Shown here: positions 1 through 7,241 of the stretch, one piece after another | How the letters are laid out: each line of letters starts with the position of its first letter | Position numbering within the stretch: the first letter of the stretch is position 1 | Source of the DNA: an uncultured Lachnospiraceae bacterium | Lineage (GTDB): Bacteria; Bacillota; Clostridia; Lachnospirales; Lachnospiraceae | Assembly (NCBI GenBank): GCA_958402795.1 | Contig: CATXUX010000048.1 | Span: forward strand, 1 to 21,980 | Direction of reading: 5' to 3' | Length of the DNA stretch: 21,980 nt | The notes under the pieces: generated by a model | Told to the model about the DNA's origin: nothing | The model's database searches: none | What the model saw: only the letters and a program-made list of their open reading frames with translations | Made by a program: the position numbers and the translations under genes

Positions 1-2
1 TT

Positions 3-226
3 GGTACTTTAGATAGACATATCCCTTTTTCAATTACAATTTACGGAAACTCAAGGTAGATTTTAAGAATATTGATAAAGGAAAGTTACGACGAGCACTT
101 AATGATTTTGAACACTTTTTGAACACCGCGGACTTGATGAAGTCTTCAAACCCCCTTTCTATCAGTGTTTTTGATGATTTAGAACGGTTTGATTCCGGTT
201 ACAGTAAATTTGCTGTTGCTACATAA
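3..226 (+). pseudogene. Degraded coding remnant, unidentified
   Basis: Two protein-like reading frames abut here. The first is open from the window edge to a TAG at 57-59 and reads plausibly (ending ITIYGNSR). The second is open from about 17 to a TAA at 224-226 and encodes a charged tail containing RRALNDFEHFLNTADL and ending SKFAVAT. The second has no plausible start codon near its beginning, so the simplest reading is the 3' end of a gene broken by a frameshift around 50-60. The family is not recognised. The stretch is more AT-rich than the rest of the window. It could equally be chance open frame. Confidence 0.3.
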
Positions 227-258
227 AAAGTGCAAATGTACAAAAATAGTAAGGGTTA

Positions 259-286
259 TTGAAGTGACAATAATTTGTGGTAAAAT
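259..286 (+). promoter_or_regulatory. Probable sigma-A promoter upstream of the ATPase stub and lysR
   Basis: A -35 element TTGAAG (259-264) and a -10 element TAAAAT (281-286) are separated by 16 bp. It lies about 45 nt upstream of the stub start at 333 and 120 nt upstream of the LysR start. No other good promoter is seen before lysR, so it probably drives both. Confidence 0.5.
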
Positions 287-296
287 AACATTACCA
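278..296 (+). promoter_or_regulatory. Inverted repeat overlapping the -10 (operator candidate)
   Basis: The sequence TGGTAAAATAACATTACCA has perfect 6-bp arms TGGTAA / TTACCA around a 7-bp centre, and partial symmetry extends outward. It overlaps the -10 of the promoter at 259-286, a suitable place for repression. It may be the autoregulatory site of the LysR protein encoded downstream, but that is inference. A second short palindrome, GTGCA-A-TGCAC, lies at 303-313. Confidence 0.4.
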
Positions 297-332
297 AAAT
301 TCGTGCAATGCACAAAAACAAGGAGCAATATT

Positions 333-413
333 ATGGAAATTAAGAGAGATTCATACCTTGAACGGCTAAAGATACGAAAAGATAATGGAACGGAAAGGAA
401 TTTGAAATCATGA
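333..413 (+). pseudogene. 5' stub of a DUF4143-type AAA ATPase gene
   Basis: An ATG at 333 with AGGAG at 321-325 opens a 26-codon frame beginning with IKRDSYLERLKIRKDNG. From memory this closely matches the first ~20 residues of the widespread DUF4143/AAA ATPases, where a Walker A segment normally follows within about ten residues. Here the frame turns into TERNLKS and stops, so the Walker A and everything after it are missing. The stop overlaps the LysR start as ATGA (410-413), so translation of the stub could feed into lysR. The start signals look intact, and the stub may now act only as a leader. No database search was possible. Confidence 0.5.
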
Positions 414-1321
414 CTTTAACACAGCTTCGATATGCGATCACGGTGGCAAATGCGAAATCAATGAACGAGGCGGCGCGTATGCTTTTTATTTCTCAGCCGA
501 GCCTGTCCGCCGCGATCAAGGAACTGGAAGAAGAGAGCGGCGTAGAAATCTTCCGCAGGTCAAACCGTGGAATCTCTCTGACGCCGGAAGGCGAGGAATT
601 TATCGGCTATGCGCGGCAGGTGGTTGAGCAGTACGAGCTGATGGAAACAAAATATATTACAAAGAAGAATACGAAGAAGAAATTCAGTGTGTCGATGCAA
701 CACTATACGTTCGCGGTTGATGCGTTTGTGGAAATGGTAAAGCAGTTCGGGATGGACGAGTATGAGTTCGAGGTACATGAAACGAAGACCTACGACGTCA
801 TTATGGACGTTAAGAATTTCCGGAGCGAGATCGGCATTCTGTATCTGAATGATTTTAACAGAAAAGTGCTCATGAAGCTGTTCCGGGAATCCGGTCTGGA
901 ATTTCACGCGATCCTGGAATGCGGGATTTATGTGTATCTGCGAAAGGGGCATCCACTTGCGTCAAAGCAGGAGATCTCGATGGAAGAGCTGGAGGAATAT
1001 CCGTGTCTTGCGTTTGATCAGGGAACCAACAATTCCTTTTACTTCGCAGAGGAAGTGCTCAGCACCTATGAATATAAGCGCCTGATCAAGGCAAACGACC
1101 GTGCGACACTGCTGAATCTGATGATCGGACTGGACGGCTATACGCTCTGCAGCGGGATCATCTGCGAGAAGCTCAACGGAACCGATTACTGTGCGGTGAA
1201 GCTGAAGTCAGATGAAGTGATGACAATCGGATATCTTGCGAGGAAGGGCGTCGCGATCAGCGCTCTTGGCCAGAAATATCTGGAAGAAATCTCAAAATAC
1301 AAAGACAAAGCATATCGTTGA
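410..1321 (+). CDS. LysR-family transcriptional regulator
   Basis: The 303-aa protein has normal LysR length. Residues 1-60 form the winged helix-turn-helix: LTQLRYAITVANAKSMNEAA, then SQPSLSAAIKELEEESGVEIF and SLTPEGEEF. A substrate-binding-like effector domain follows from about residue 90 to the end. The start at 410 is preceded by GGAAAGGAATTTG and overlaps the stop of the upstream stub by 4 nt. LysR regulators usually control a divergent neighbour, but only decayed sequence lies upstream, and the convergent kinase gene begins 20 nt after the stop. It is therefore an orphan in this window, and its target and inducer cannot be assigned. The family call is firm; the function is unknown. Confidence 0.93.
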   Translation: MTLTQLRYAITVANAKSMNEAARMLFISQPSLSAAIKELEEESGVEIFRRSNRGISLTPEGEEFIGYARQVVEQYELMETKYITKKNTKKKFSVSMQHYTFAVDAFVEMVKQFGMDEYEFEVHETKTYDVIMDVKNFRSEIGILYLNDFNRKVLMKLFRESGLEFHAILECGIYVYLRKGHPLASKQEISMEELEEYPCLAFDQGTNNSFYFAEEVLSTYEYKRLIKANDRATLLNLMIGLDGYTLCSGIICEKLNGTDYCAVKLKSDEVMTIGYLARKGVAISALGQKYLEEISKYKDKAYR

Positions 1322-1341
1322 ACTTTTGATGGAGGGACTCA

Positions 1342-2760
1342 TCATAATGCGTTTTTCTGACAGGGAAAAGTAAGTTTTGCTATAAAAAGGTTTTCCCTTT
1401 CTTCAGTATCCAGAGTCCCGTTCATCAGTTCCATCATTTTACGGGTGCTTTTCAATCCGATCTGTGTGCTGCTGACGCCGGACAGGTCGGATTTTATCGT
1501 GTTTTGCAGCGTGATCACAATTTCAGCTTCCATATCGGACCTGTTTTTTATCGCAGCGGAGATAAAGACAGGTTTTTCTTTGTCTCCGTATTTGATAATA
1601 TTGGAAAACAGATTATTGAAAATGCGCTTTATCATTGCCGGATCTCCGGTGAAAGATTCATTCGTATTCTCCGGCAGATCCGGTTCTGTATGAAATCCGG
1701 TGAGATGCAGAAAATCGATGTTTTCAGCCAGCAGATGCAGCAGCACGTCAGCGGACAGATGGGATAATACCGGGGAATCTGTCTCGTCATATACAAGGGC
1801 ATATTCAAAGATCCGGTCTGTCATTTCCCGGATATCATCTGTTTTTTCAAGGCATTGGCTGATACATCTTTCCTGCATGGCGGGATCCGGGTTTAACTTC
1901 AATACTTCCAGATATCCTTTTAAAACGGTCAGCGGCGTGCGCAGGTCGTGAGATAATGCCGCGACCAAATCCCGGTTGGCTTTATGGCTTTCCTGTTCCT
2001 GCGCAAAAGTTTCCTGCAGGGCAAGCCGCAGATGGTCGAGTTCCTGTGCAAGAATGCCGATCTCGTCGTGTCCTGCGGCAGGAATCGGCGTACTCAGATC
2101 GCCGGACGCCATCCGGAGGATATCCTTCTGCAAAAGAATCACAGAGTTCATTTTTCTGCCGATGAAAAAAAGAATCACGGCAAAGAAGAGAACAATACTA
2201 AGCGCCAGGCAAAAAAGAAAGTAGGGAATCACAAACTGGGTGCGGTGATAAAAATACACGATAACCTCTGCATAGCCGTTTTTGAATTCCAAGGGAAATC
2301 GATATTCCATTTCTACTGCACCGTCTGTCAGACGATAAAATGCATCGAAGGGTGTTCGAAAGAGGGCGGAGGCGGAAACCAGGGCCCCGGGAGCCTGGCC
2401 CGCGCGGTATGTGCCGTCTTCCAGACCATAGATATAAATACTGGTATACTCGTCCGCAAGATCAAAAAAAGGTTGCATTGCTTCTACGGCGTCCACATCT
2501 TCTTCCGAATCCGGGACATTATAATTCAAGGCCTCCTGATGGAGTGTGGTCCAGAAATTCTCGTCCAGATCCGGAAAAATATCCGAAAATAGGGAGACAT
2601 TCTTTGACATAAATTCCCAGACTTCCCATTTATGCATCCATAAAAACTGAAAAAGAGAGATACAGATAATGCCTGCCGTCAGAATCAGAAGAACAAGCTG
2701 TGTCCGTATCCGCATAGTCTGAAAGAAACGGAAGAGCCGTGTATTTTTGAGTTTAGTCAC
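1342..2760 (-). CDS. Sensor histidine kinase of a VanRS-like two-component system
   Basis: A 472-aa membrane kinase. Two transmembrane helices (about 21-42 and 177-200) enclose an extracytoplasmic sensor of some 135 residues. A HAMP domain follows (about 201-255), then HisKA with phospho-acceptor His271 in the motif LSHDLRTPL, then a HATPase_c domain. The N box is present (IFNNLFSNIIKYGD, 380-393), but the usual DxGxG G1 box is replaced by VITLQNTIKS, and G2 reads STQIGLKSTRKMM. This drift is seen in some active Firmicutes kinases, so loss of activity should not be assumed. The start overlaps the upstream response regulator gene by 8 nt, so the pair is co-translated. No ligand can be deduced. 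The partner and adjacent glycosyltransferase suggest cell-envelope sensing. Confidence 0.92.
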   Translation of the reverse strand: MTKLKNTRLFRFFQTMRIRTQLVLLILTAGIICISLFQFLWMHKWEVWEFMSKNVSLFSDIFPDLDENFWTTLHQEALNYNVPDSEEDVDAVEAMQPFFDLADEYTSIYIYGLEDGTYRAGQAPGALVSASALFRTPFDAFYRLTDGAVEMEYRFPLEFKNGYAEVIVYFYHRTQFVIPYFLFCLALSIVLFFAVILFFIGRKMNSVILLQKDILRMASGDLSTPIPAAGHDEIGILAQELDHLRLALQETFAQEQESHKANRDLVAALSHDLRTPLTVLKGYLEVLKLNPDPAMQERCISQCLEKTDDIREMTDRIFEYALVYDETDSPVLSHLSADVLLHLLAENIDFLHLTGFHTEPDLPENTNESFTGDPAMIKRIFNNLFSNIIKYGDKEKPVFISAAIKNRSDMEAEIVITLQNTIKSDLSGVSSTQIGLKSTRKMMELMNGTLDTEERENLFIAKLTFPCQKNAL

Positions 2761-3475
2761 ATCGATACCCCTTTCCCCAGATGGTTTTGATCAAAACCGG
2801 ATTTTTCGGATCCTCCTCGATCTTGCGCCGCAGATTGCGGATATGTACCATGATCGTATTATTTGCCCCGTAATAATAAGGCTCTTCCCAGACGCTTTCA
2901 TACAAGTGTTCTGCTGAGAAAATCTGGTGTCTGTGTGTGGCCAGTAGCACGAATATGGCAGATTCGGTGTCGGTCAGATCCAGCAGTTCTCCGCTGCGGT
3001 ATACCTCCCGGGTATCTGGGTGAATTTCGAACGCATGATAGCGGATCACTTGTGCCGGTCTGGCGGAATCGGACGCGCCGTCCCCCTGATACACATGATA
3101 GCGGCGGATCAGAGCCTTTACGCGCAACGTCAGTTCGGAATAAGAAAACGGCTTTGTCAGATAGTCATCTCCCCCGCTTGAAAATCCCAGCATCTTATCG
3201 CCGTCCTGCGTACGCGCGCTTAAAAACAAGATTGGCGCGTTGCTGATCTTCCGGATCTCCGTACAGGTCTGATATCCGTTTAACCCCGGCATCATAATGT
3301 CCAAAATAATCAGATCGAAAGACTGTGCGTTTAACTGCCGCAGTGCAGAAGCACCGTCGGCTGCCTCGATGGTCTGATATCCTTCATTGTGTAATAAAAT
3401 TTGTATGATCTCTCGTATTTCCGGGTTATCGTCCACGACAAGAATCCGAAATGTTGATGGAATCTGCGGATTCAT
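2753..3475 (-). CDS. OmpR/PhoB-family response regulator (VanR-like)
   Basis: A 240-aa two-domain regulator. The receiver domain has the acidic pair Asp15/Asp16, phospho-acceptor Asp59 (LIILDIMMPG), Ser86 and Lys108 (YLTKPF). The C-terminal winged helix (about 140-240) carries the typical HIRNLRRKIEEDP and TIWGKGYRCD ends. It is the first gene of the minus-strand pair. A good ribosome site (GAGGAGGGG) lies about 9 nt before the ATG, and a TATAAT -10 lies at 3515-3520. Its divergent neighbour is a glycosyltransferase gene preceded by 11-bp-spaced direct repeats of the kind OmpR-family regulators bind, and the same sequence recurs before yfhO at 8828. I infer it controls both genes and perhaps itself. 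Confidence 0.93.
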   Translation of the reverse strand: MNPQIPSTFRILVVDDNPEIREIIQILLHNEGYQTIEAADGASALRQLNAQSFDLIILDIMMPGLNGYQTCTEIRKISNAPILFLSARTQDGDKMLGFSSGGDDYLTKPFSYSELTLRVKALIRRYHVYQGDGASDSARPAQVIRYHAFEIHPDTREVYRSGELLDLTDTESAIFVLLATHRHQIFSAEHLYESVWEEPYYYGANNTIMVHIRNLRRKIEEDPKNPVLIKTIWGKGYRCD

Positions 3476-3514
3476 CTTGAATTTCCCCTCCTCTGCGAAA
3501 ATAACTATGTCCTT

Positions 3515-3543
3515 ATTATATACCCGTCGGGTCGGAAATGCTG
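3515..3543 (-). promoter_or_regulatory. Promoter of the response regulator-kinase operon
   Basis: A perfect minus-strand TATAAT (plus 3515-3520) lies 40 nt upstream of the regulator start. The matching -35 position (about 3538-3543) is poor, which suits a promoter needing an activator. The repeats at 3548-3565 sit immediately beyond it. A perfect ACCCG-T-CGGGT palindrome (3522-3532) lies just upstream of the -10. Confidence 0.5.
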
Positions 3544-3547
3544 TATA

Positions 3548-3616
3548 TTTAAGAATTCTTTAGAAATACTTTTGTAGTAATTTAAGATACGGCGTGTACA
3601 CTAAGCATCGGAGGTG
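3548..3616 (+). promoter_or_regulatory. Conserved promoter/leader of the glycosyltransferase gene, copy 1
   Basis: This block aligns without gaps to 8828-8896, with about 57 of 69 positions identical and the first 27 all identical. It contains direct repeats TTTAAGA (3548) and TTTAGAA (3559), one helical turn apart, then CTTTTG in the -35 zone. The TTAAGATAC segment contains the likely -10 TAAGAT (3583-3588). A shared CTAAGC and the ribosome site CGGAGGTG complete it. Similarity begins at the repeats and ends at the ribosome site. The layout is typical of an OmpR/PhoB-type activated promoter, and the regulator encoded next door is the obvious candidate. Confidence 0.75.
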
Positions 3617-3622
3617 GAGAGA

Positions 3623-4606
3623 ATGGATAAAATATCTGTGATCATCCCGTGCTGGAATGAAGAAAAAGCGCTGCCTGTTTACTATGAGGAAATGTGCCGG
3701 GTAATGGCTGGAATGAAGCAGGAATACGGGGAAGTGTGTCCGGAATTTGAATTGATTTTTGTAGATGACGGCTCCACGGACAGGACACATGAGCTGATGA
3801 AGGAACTGCATGAAAAGGACGTTCGGTGCCGTTATCTTTCGTTTTCGAGAAATTTTGGAAAAGAGGCGGCGATTTATGCCGGACTTCAGAATGCCCGTGG
3901 AGATTATACGGCGGTGATGGACGTGGATCTTCAGGATCCGCCCGCGCTTCTTGCAAAAATGTACCGCATTTTGAAAGAGACGGATTATGACAATGTGGCA
4001 GCCAGACGTTCCACGCGGACGGGAGAATCAAAAATCCGCTCGTTTCTGTCAAAGTGTTTTTATCAGGTGATCAATCGGATCTCCGGGACAGAGATTGCTG
4101 ACGGCGCAAGGGATTACCGTTTGATGAACCGGAAAATGACAGACGCTGTGCTTGCCATGAGTGAGTACAACCGTTTTACGAAAGGGATCTTCAGTTGGGT
4201 AGGATTTCGGACAAAATGGCTGGAATTTGAAAATGTCGAGCGGTCTGCGGGAGAAAGCAAATGGTCCCTGCGGAAGCTGTTTCAATATTCGTTCGACGCA
4301 ATTACCGGGTTTTCAGCGGCACCGCTGTCGTTTGCGTCAATGGCGGGAATGCTGTTCTGCGGGGTATCCTTCCTTCTGATCCTGGTGATTGTGATCCGGA
4401 CGCTGGTGTGGGGGGATCCGGTGGCGGGCTGGCCGTCTCTGGCGTGTATTATTTTTCTGGTAAGCGGTGTACAGCTTTTATGCACAGGAATCGTGGGGCA
4501 ATACCTATCCAAGACCTATATGGAGACGAAGCACCGCCCGGTATATATTTTAAAAGATTCCAGCGAGGAAGAAGAGCAGCATGCGAAGACAGAGAAAAAT
4601 GGATAA
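3623..4606 (+). CDS. Membrane-anchored family 2 glycosyltransferase (GtrB/CsbB type)
   Basis: The preferred start is ATG 3623, 8 nt after GGAGG (3610-3614); an in-frame GTG at 3614 overlaps that site. The 327-aa product has a GT-A catalytic domain with IPCWNEE (8-14), VDDGS (47-51) and the DxD-type DVDLQDPP (100-107). The NRFTKGIFSW motif (183-192) is typical of polyprenyl-phosphate sugar synthases. Two C-terminal transmembrane helices (about 232-262 and 268-292) anchor it. Members of this family charge undecaprenyl phosphate with a sugar on the cytoplasmic face, and another enzyme transfers the sugar outside. Its promoter is nearly the same as that of yfhO at 8904, which suggests the two are donor-maker and transferase as in the Bacillus CsbB/YfhO pair. 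No GtrA-type flippase gene is in the window. Confidence 0.9.
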   Translation: MDKISVIIPCWNEEKALPVYYEEMCRVMAGMKQEYGEVCPEFELIFVDDGSTDRTHELMKELHEKDVRCRYLSFSRNFGKEAAIYAGLQNARGDYTAVMDVDLQDPPALLAKMYRILKETDYDNVAARRSTRTGESKIRSFLSKCFYQVINRISGTEIADGARDYRLMNRKMTDAVLAMSEYNRFTKGIFSWVGFRTKWLEFENVERSAGESKWSLRKLFQYSFDAITGFSAAPLSFASMAGMLFCGVSFLLILVIVIRTLVWGDPVAGWPSLACIIFLVSGVQLLCTGIVGQYLSKTYMETKHRPVYILKDSSEEEEQHAKTEKNG

Positions 4607-4615
4607 GAAGTGGCA

Positions 4616-5953
4616 TTACCCATCTTTCCCCTGGGAGTTTGCTGCCTCTTTCCACGCCTGAATTTCTTCCAGATGTTTCTTTACCGCTTTTTCCTCTCCC
4701 TGTTCGGTCGGGTGATAGTACTTCCGGTCTTTGAGAGAGTCCGGCATACACTGCATGTGAGTCAGTTTTTCTTCGGTATCATGTGCATACTGATATCCTT
4801 TCCCGTAGTCCAGATCTTTCATCAGCTTTGTCGGAGCGTTGCGAAGCTGCAGGGGAACCGGCTCTGCACGAAGATTTCTGACGTCCTGTTTACAGGACTC
4901 ACATGCCTGATAGAGCGCGTTGGACTTCGGCGCAAGCGAGAGGTAGGTTACTGCGTGTGTGAGATGGACGTCGCATTCCGGCATACCAAGAAAATGGCAC
5001 GCCTGATAAGCGGCGACTGCAACGGTCAGCGCATTGCTGTCAGCCATGCCGACGTCTTCACTTGCGAAGCGGATCAGCCTCCGCGCGATGTAGAGAGGAT
5101 CCTCGCCGCCTTCCAGCATCCGGCACATCCAGTAGATTGCGGCGTCCGGATCACTGTTGCGCATGGACTTATGCAGCGCAGAGATCAGGTTATAGTGTTC
5201 TTCGCCGCTCTTGTCGTAGAGCAGGGACTTCCGGCTGATGCACTGTGCAAGTCCTTCATCGGTCACTTCAATACCATCGGCTGATATAGCGCCGTTTAAT
5301 ACAGCCATTTCCAGCGTGTTCAGGGCAGTCCGGGCGTCCCCGTTGGCAAATCCGGCAATGGCGGCGATCTGCTCCTGTGAGATCCGTACATTCTGCGTGC
5401 CGAATCCGTCCGGATTCTTCAGGGCATTGTTCAGTAGCCTGATCAGATCTTTTTCTTCTAGTGATTTCAATACAAAAACACGGCAGCGGGAAAGCAGAGC
5501 GGCGTTGACTTCGAAGGAAGGATTTTCTGTCGTCGCGCCGATGAGGATAATGCTCCCCTTTTCTACAAAGGGAAGAAACGCATCCTGCTGCGCTCTGTTA
5601 AAGCGATGAATCTCGTCCACAAACAGGACGGTGCGAATCCCCATGTGGCGGCTTTGCTCTGCCTGATTCATGACGGATTTAATCTCTTTGATCCCGCTTG
5701 TGACTGCGCTGAAATTGATAAAATCTGCTTTCGTCCCACTGGCAATGATACTGGCAAGCGTGGTCTTTCCAACGCCCGGCGGGCCCCAGAAAATCATCGA
5801 AGAAATCTGATCGTGCTCGATAAGCTGGCGAAGTACTTTCCCAGGTCCGAGGAGATGTTCCTGTCCGACAAACCCATCCAGCGAGGAAGGACGCAGGCGG
5901 CTTGCGAGCGGAGACGTATTCTTTTGATTATCGAATAATGACAGTTGTTCCAT
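4616..5953 (-). CDS. rarA: Replication-associated recombination protein A (RarA/MgsA AAA+ ATPase)
   Basis: The 445-aa length is normal for RarA. The N-terminus carries QLSLF (residues 3-7), which matches the beta-clamp-binding consensus. The AAA+ core has Walker A GPPGVGKT (57-64), Walker B VLFVDEIH (109-116), sensor 1 GATTENP (139-145) and the arginine finger in SRCRV (155-159). The C-terminal half is the conserved oligomerisation region. RarA acts at stalled replication forks. The gene converges on the glycosyltransferase with only 9 nt between stop codons and no hairpin. AGGAGG precedes the ATG by about 10 nt. A diverged copy of its last 21 codons and stop is found downstream of yfhO at 11558-11623. 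Confidence 0.96.
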   Translation of the reverse strand: MEQLSLFDNQKNTSPLASRLRPSSLDGFVGQEHLLGPGKVLRQLIEHDQISSMIFWGPPGVGKTTLASIIASGTKADFINFSAVTSGIKEIKSVMNQAEQSRHMGIRTVLFVDEIHRFNRAQQDAFLPFVEKGSIILIGATTENPSFEVNAALLSRCRVFVLKSLEEKDLIRLLNNALKNPDGFGTQNVRISQEQIAAIAGFANGDARTALNTLEMAVLNGAISADGIEVTDEGLAQCISRKSLLYDKSGEEHYNLISALHKSMRNSDPDAAIYWMCRMLEGGEDPLYIARRLIRFASEDVGMADSNALTVAVAAYQACHFLGMPECDVHLTHAVTYLSLAPKSNALYQACESCKQDVRNLRAEPVPLQLRNAPTKLMKDLDYGKGYQYAHDTEEKLTHMQCMPDSLKDRKYYHPTEQGEEKAVKKHLEEIQAWKEAANSQGKDG

Positions 5954-5984
5954 AACAGATCAAGGCCTCCTAAGTATTTTCTTA

Positions 5985-6013
5985 ATCATAGCAAACAAAT
6001 GTTTGTAAGTCAA
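5985..6013 (-). promoter_or_regulatory. rarA promoter
   Basis: Read on the minus strand, TTGACT (-35, plus 6008-6013) and TATGAT (-10, plus 5985-5990) are separated by exactly 17 bp, a near-consensus sigma-A promoter. It lies about 30 nt upstream of the rarA start. Confidence 0.7.
5992..6005 (-). promoter_or_regulatory. LexA-like palindrome in the rarA promoter spacer
   Basis: CAAACAAATGTTTG is an inverted repeat with 6-bp arms, lying wholly between the -35 and -10 of rarA. It follows the Gram-positive LexA pattern CGAAC-N4-GTTYG with a symmetrical G-to-A type change, so it could be an SOS operator. Binding of LexA is not shown; another repressor is possible. Confidence 0.4.
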
Positions 6014-6106
6014 TGAGCTGTTTTTGCGGATTCTTTATTCCCATCTCAGCCTATTATTGCACCATAGCTATAAGATCAAACTATAACCGGCTGTATTTTT
6101 TTTGAA

Positions 6107-6136
6107 TTAACACTTTTTTCTGAGTTATGCTATACT
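6107..6136 (+). promoter_or_regulatory. metNIQ promoter
   Basis: TTAACA (6107-6112) and TATACT (6131-6136) are 18 bp apart, and a TGC just before the -10 makes it an extended -10. It is the only convincing promoter between rarA and metN. No SAM riboswitch or T-box leader features are visible in the ~50-nt leader. Confidence 0.6.
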
Positions 6137-6141
6137 GTGAA

Positions 6142-6158
6142 AATCAACTTGGTTGATT
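6142..6158 (+). promoter_or_regulatory. Palindromic operator candidate at the metNIQ transcription start
   Basis: AATCAACTTGGTTGATT has perfect 7-bp arms around a 3-nt centre. It begins 5 nt after the -10, so it spans the expected transcription start, a classical position for a repressor. The regulator is not identified. Confidence 0.5.
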
Positions 6159-6188
6159 ACAATGGTTTACAGGAAAAGGGTATGAGAC

Positions 6189-7241
6189 ATGTCTGAAATT
6201 GTAGTTCAAAATGTAAGTAAAACATATACGACCAAAGACGGCACGGTTCAGGCGCTGAGGAATGTGAATCTGTCCGTCGAGTCGGGAGATATCTTCGGGA
6301 TCATCGGGATGTCCGGCGCAGGAAAGAGCACGCTGGTGCGGTGTATGAATCTTCTGGAAGTGCCGACGGAGGGAACGGTCTTGATTGAGGGAAGATCCTT
6401 GCAGTCGTTTTCGGAGAAGGAGCTGAGGAAGCAGCGGGAGAAGATCGGGATGATCTTTCAGCATTTTAACCTGCTGATGCAGAAGAGCGTGCTGGAAAAT
6501 GTCTGCTTTCCTCTGTATATTCAGGGAAAGAAAAAGGCGAATGCACGGAAACGTGCGCTTGAGCTGCTGGAGATTGTAGGCCTGTCGGACAAAGCGAAGG
6601 CGTATCCGGCTCAGCTATCCGGCGGACAGAAACAGCGGGTTGCCATTGCCCGTGCGCTGGCTTCGGATCCGAAGATCCTGCTTTGTGATGAGGCGACGAG
6701 CGCACTGGATCCGCAGACGACCTCTTCCATATTAGAGCTGCTGAAGGATATCAATGAGCGGTTTCACATTACGATCGTGATTATCACGCACCAGATGTCT
6801 GTTGTGCGGGAGATCTGCCAACATGTCGCGATCATGAGCGAAGGCGAAGTAGTGGAGAAAGGCTCTGTGGAGGCTGTCTTCACACATCCGCAGTCATTGG
6901 TGGCGAAGGAACTGATCCGCAAGGATGTGAGCACAGAGGTGGATGCAGACGGACATCCGGGAAACCGGCAGAAAGAACGAAGAGAAATCCACAGCAGCCA
7001 TGCGATCCGTATTGTATTTTCGGAGAACTCGGCATTTGAGCCGGTCATTGCAAATATGGTATTGAAATTCCAGGAGCCGGTCAACATTTTAAAGGCGGAT
7101 ACGAAAAATGTCGGCGGCACGGCGAAGGGCGAGATGATACTCGGATTTGTCAGGGGAAGTACAAAAGTCCGTGAGATGAAAGAGTATCTTCGGAAACACG
7201 GTCTGGAGATTGAGGAGGCAGATGAATATGTGGACCAGTGA
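6189..7241 (+). CDS. metN: Methionine ABC transporter ATP-binding protein MetN
   Basis: The 350-aa protein powers D/L-methionine import. The ABC domain has Walker A GMSGAGKST (40-48), Q-loop Gln91, signature LSGGQKQR (143-150), Walker B ILLCDEAT (163-170) and H-loop His201. A C-terminal NIL domain of about 85 residues (about 262-350) follows; in MetN proteins this domain binds methionine and inhibits transport when the cell is replete. The start at 6189 follows the weak ribosome site AGGAAAAGGG. The 3' end overlaps metI, and metQ follows directly, so this is a complete N-I-Q operon. Confidence 0.96.
   Translation: MSEIVVQNVSKTYTTKDGTVQALRNVNLSVESGDIFGIIGMSGAGKSTLVRCMNLLEVPTEGTVLIEGRSLQSFSEKELRKQREKIGMIFQHFNLLMQKSVLENVCFPLYIQGKKKANARKRALELLEIVGLSDKAKAYPAQLSGGQKQRVAIARALASDPKILLCDEATSALDPQTTSSILELLKDINERFHITIVIITHQMSVVREICQHVAIMSEGEVVEKGSVEAVFTHPQSLVAKELIRKDVSTEVDADGHPGNRQKERREIHSSHAIRIVFSENSAFEPVIANMVLKFQEPVNILKADTKNVGGTAKGEMILGFVRGSTKVREMKEYLRKHGLEIEEADEYVDQ

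Noticed and set aside
189..413. 74-codon frame starting upstream of the DUF4143 stub
   Set aside because: The first 48 codons have no family resemblance and cross the predicted promoter. Only the part from ATG 333, with its own AGGAG, is supported.
4610..5284. 224-codon plus-strand open frame opposite rarA
   Set aside because: Antisense to the conserved C-terminal half of rarA, with no ribosome site; it arises from open complementary frames.
6012..6188. SAM riboswitch or T-box leader before metN
   Set aside because: No SAM-I core sequences or T-box motif are visible, and the predicted transcript start leaves only about 50 nt of leader.
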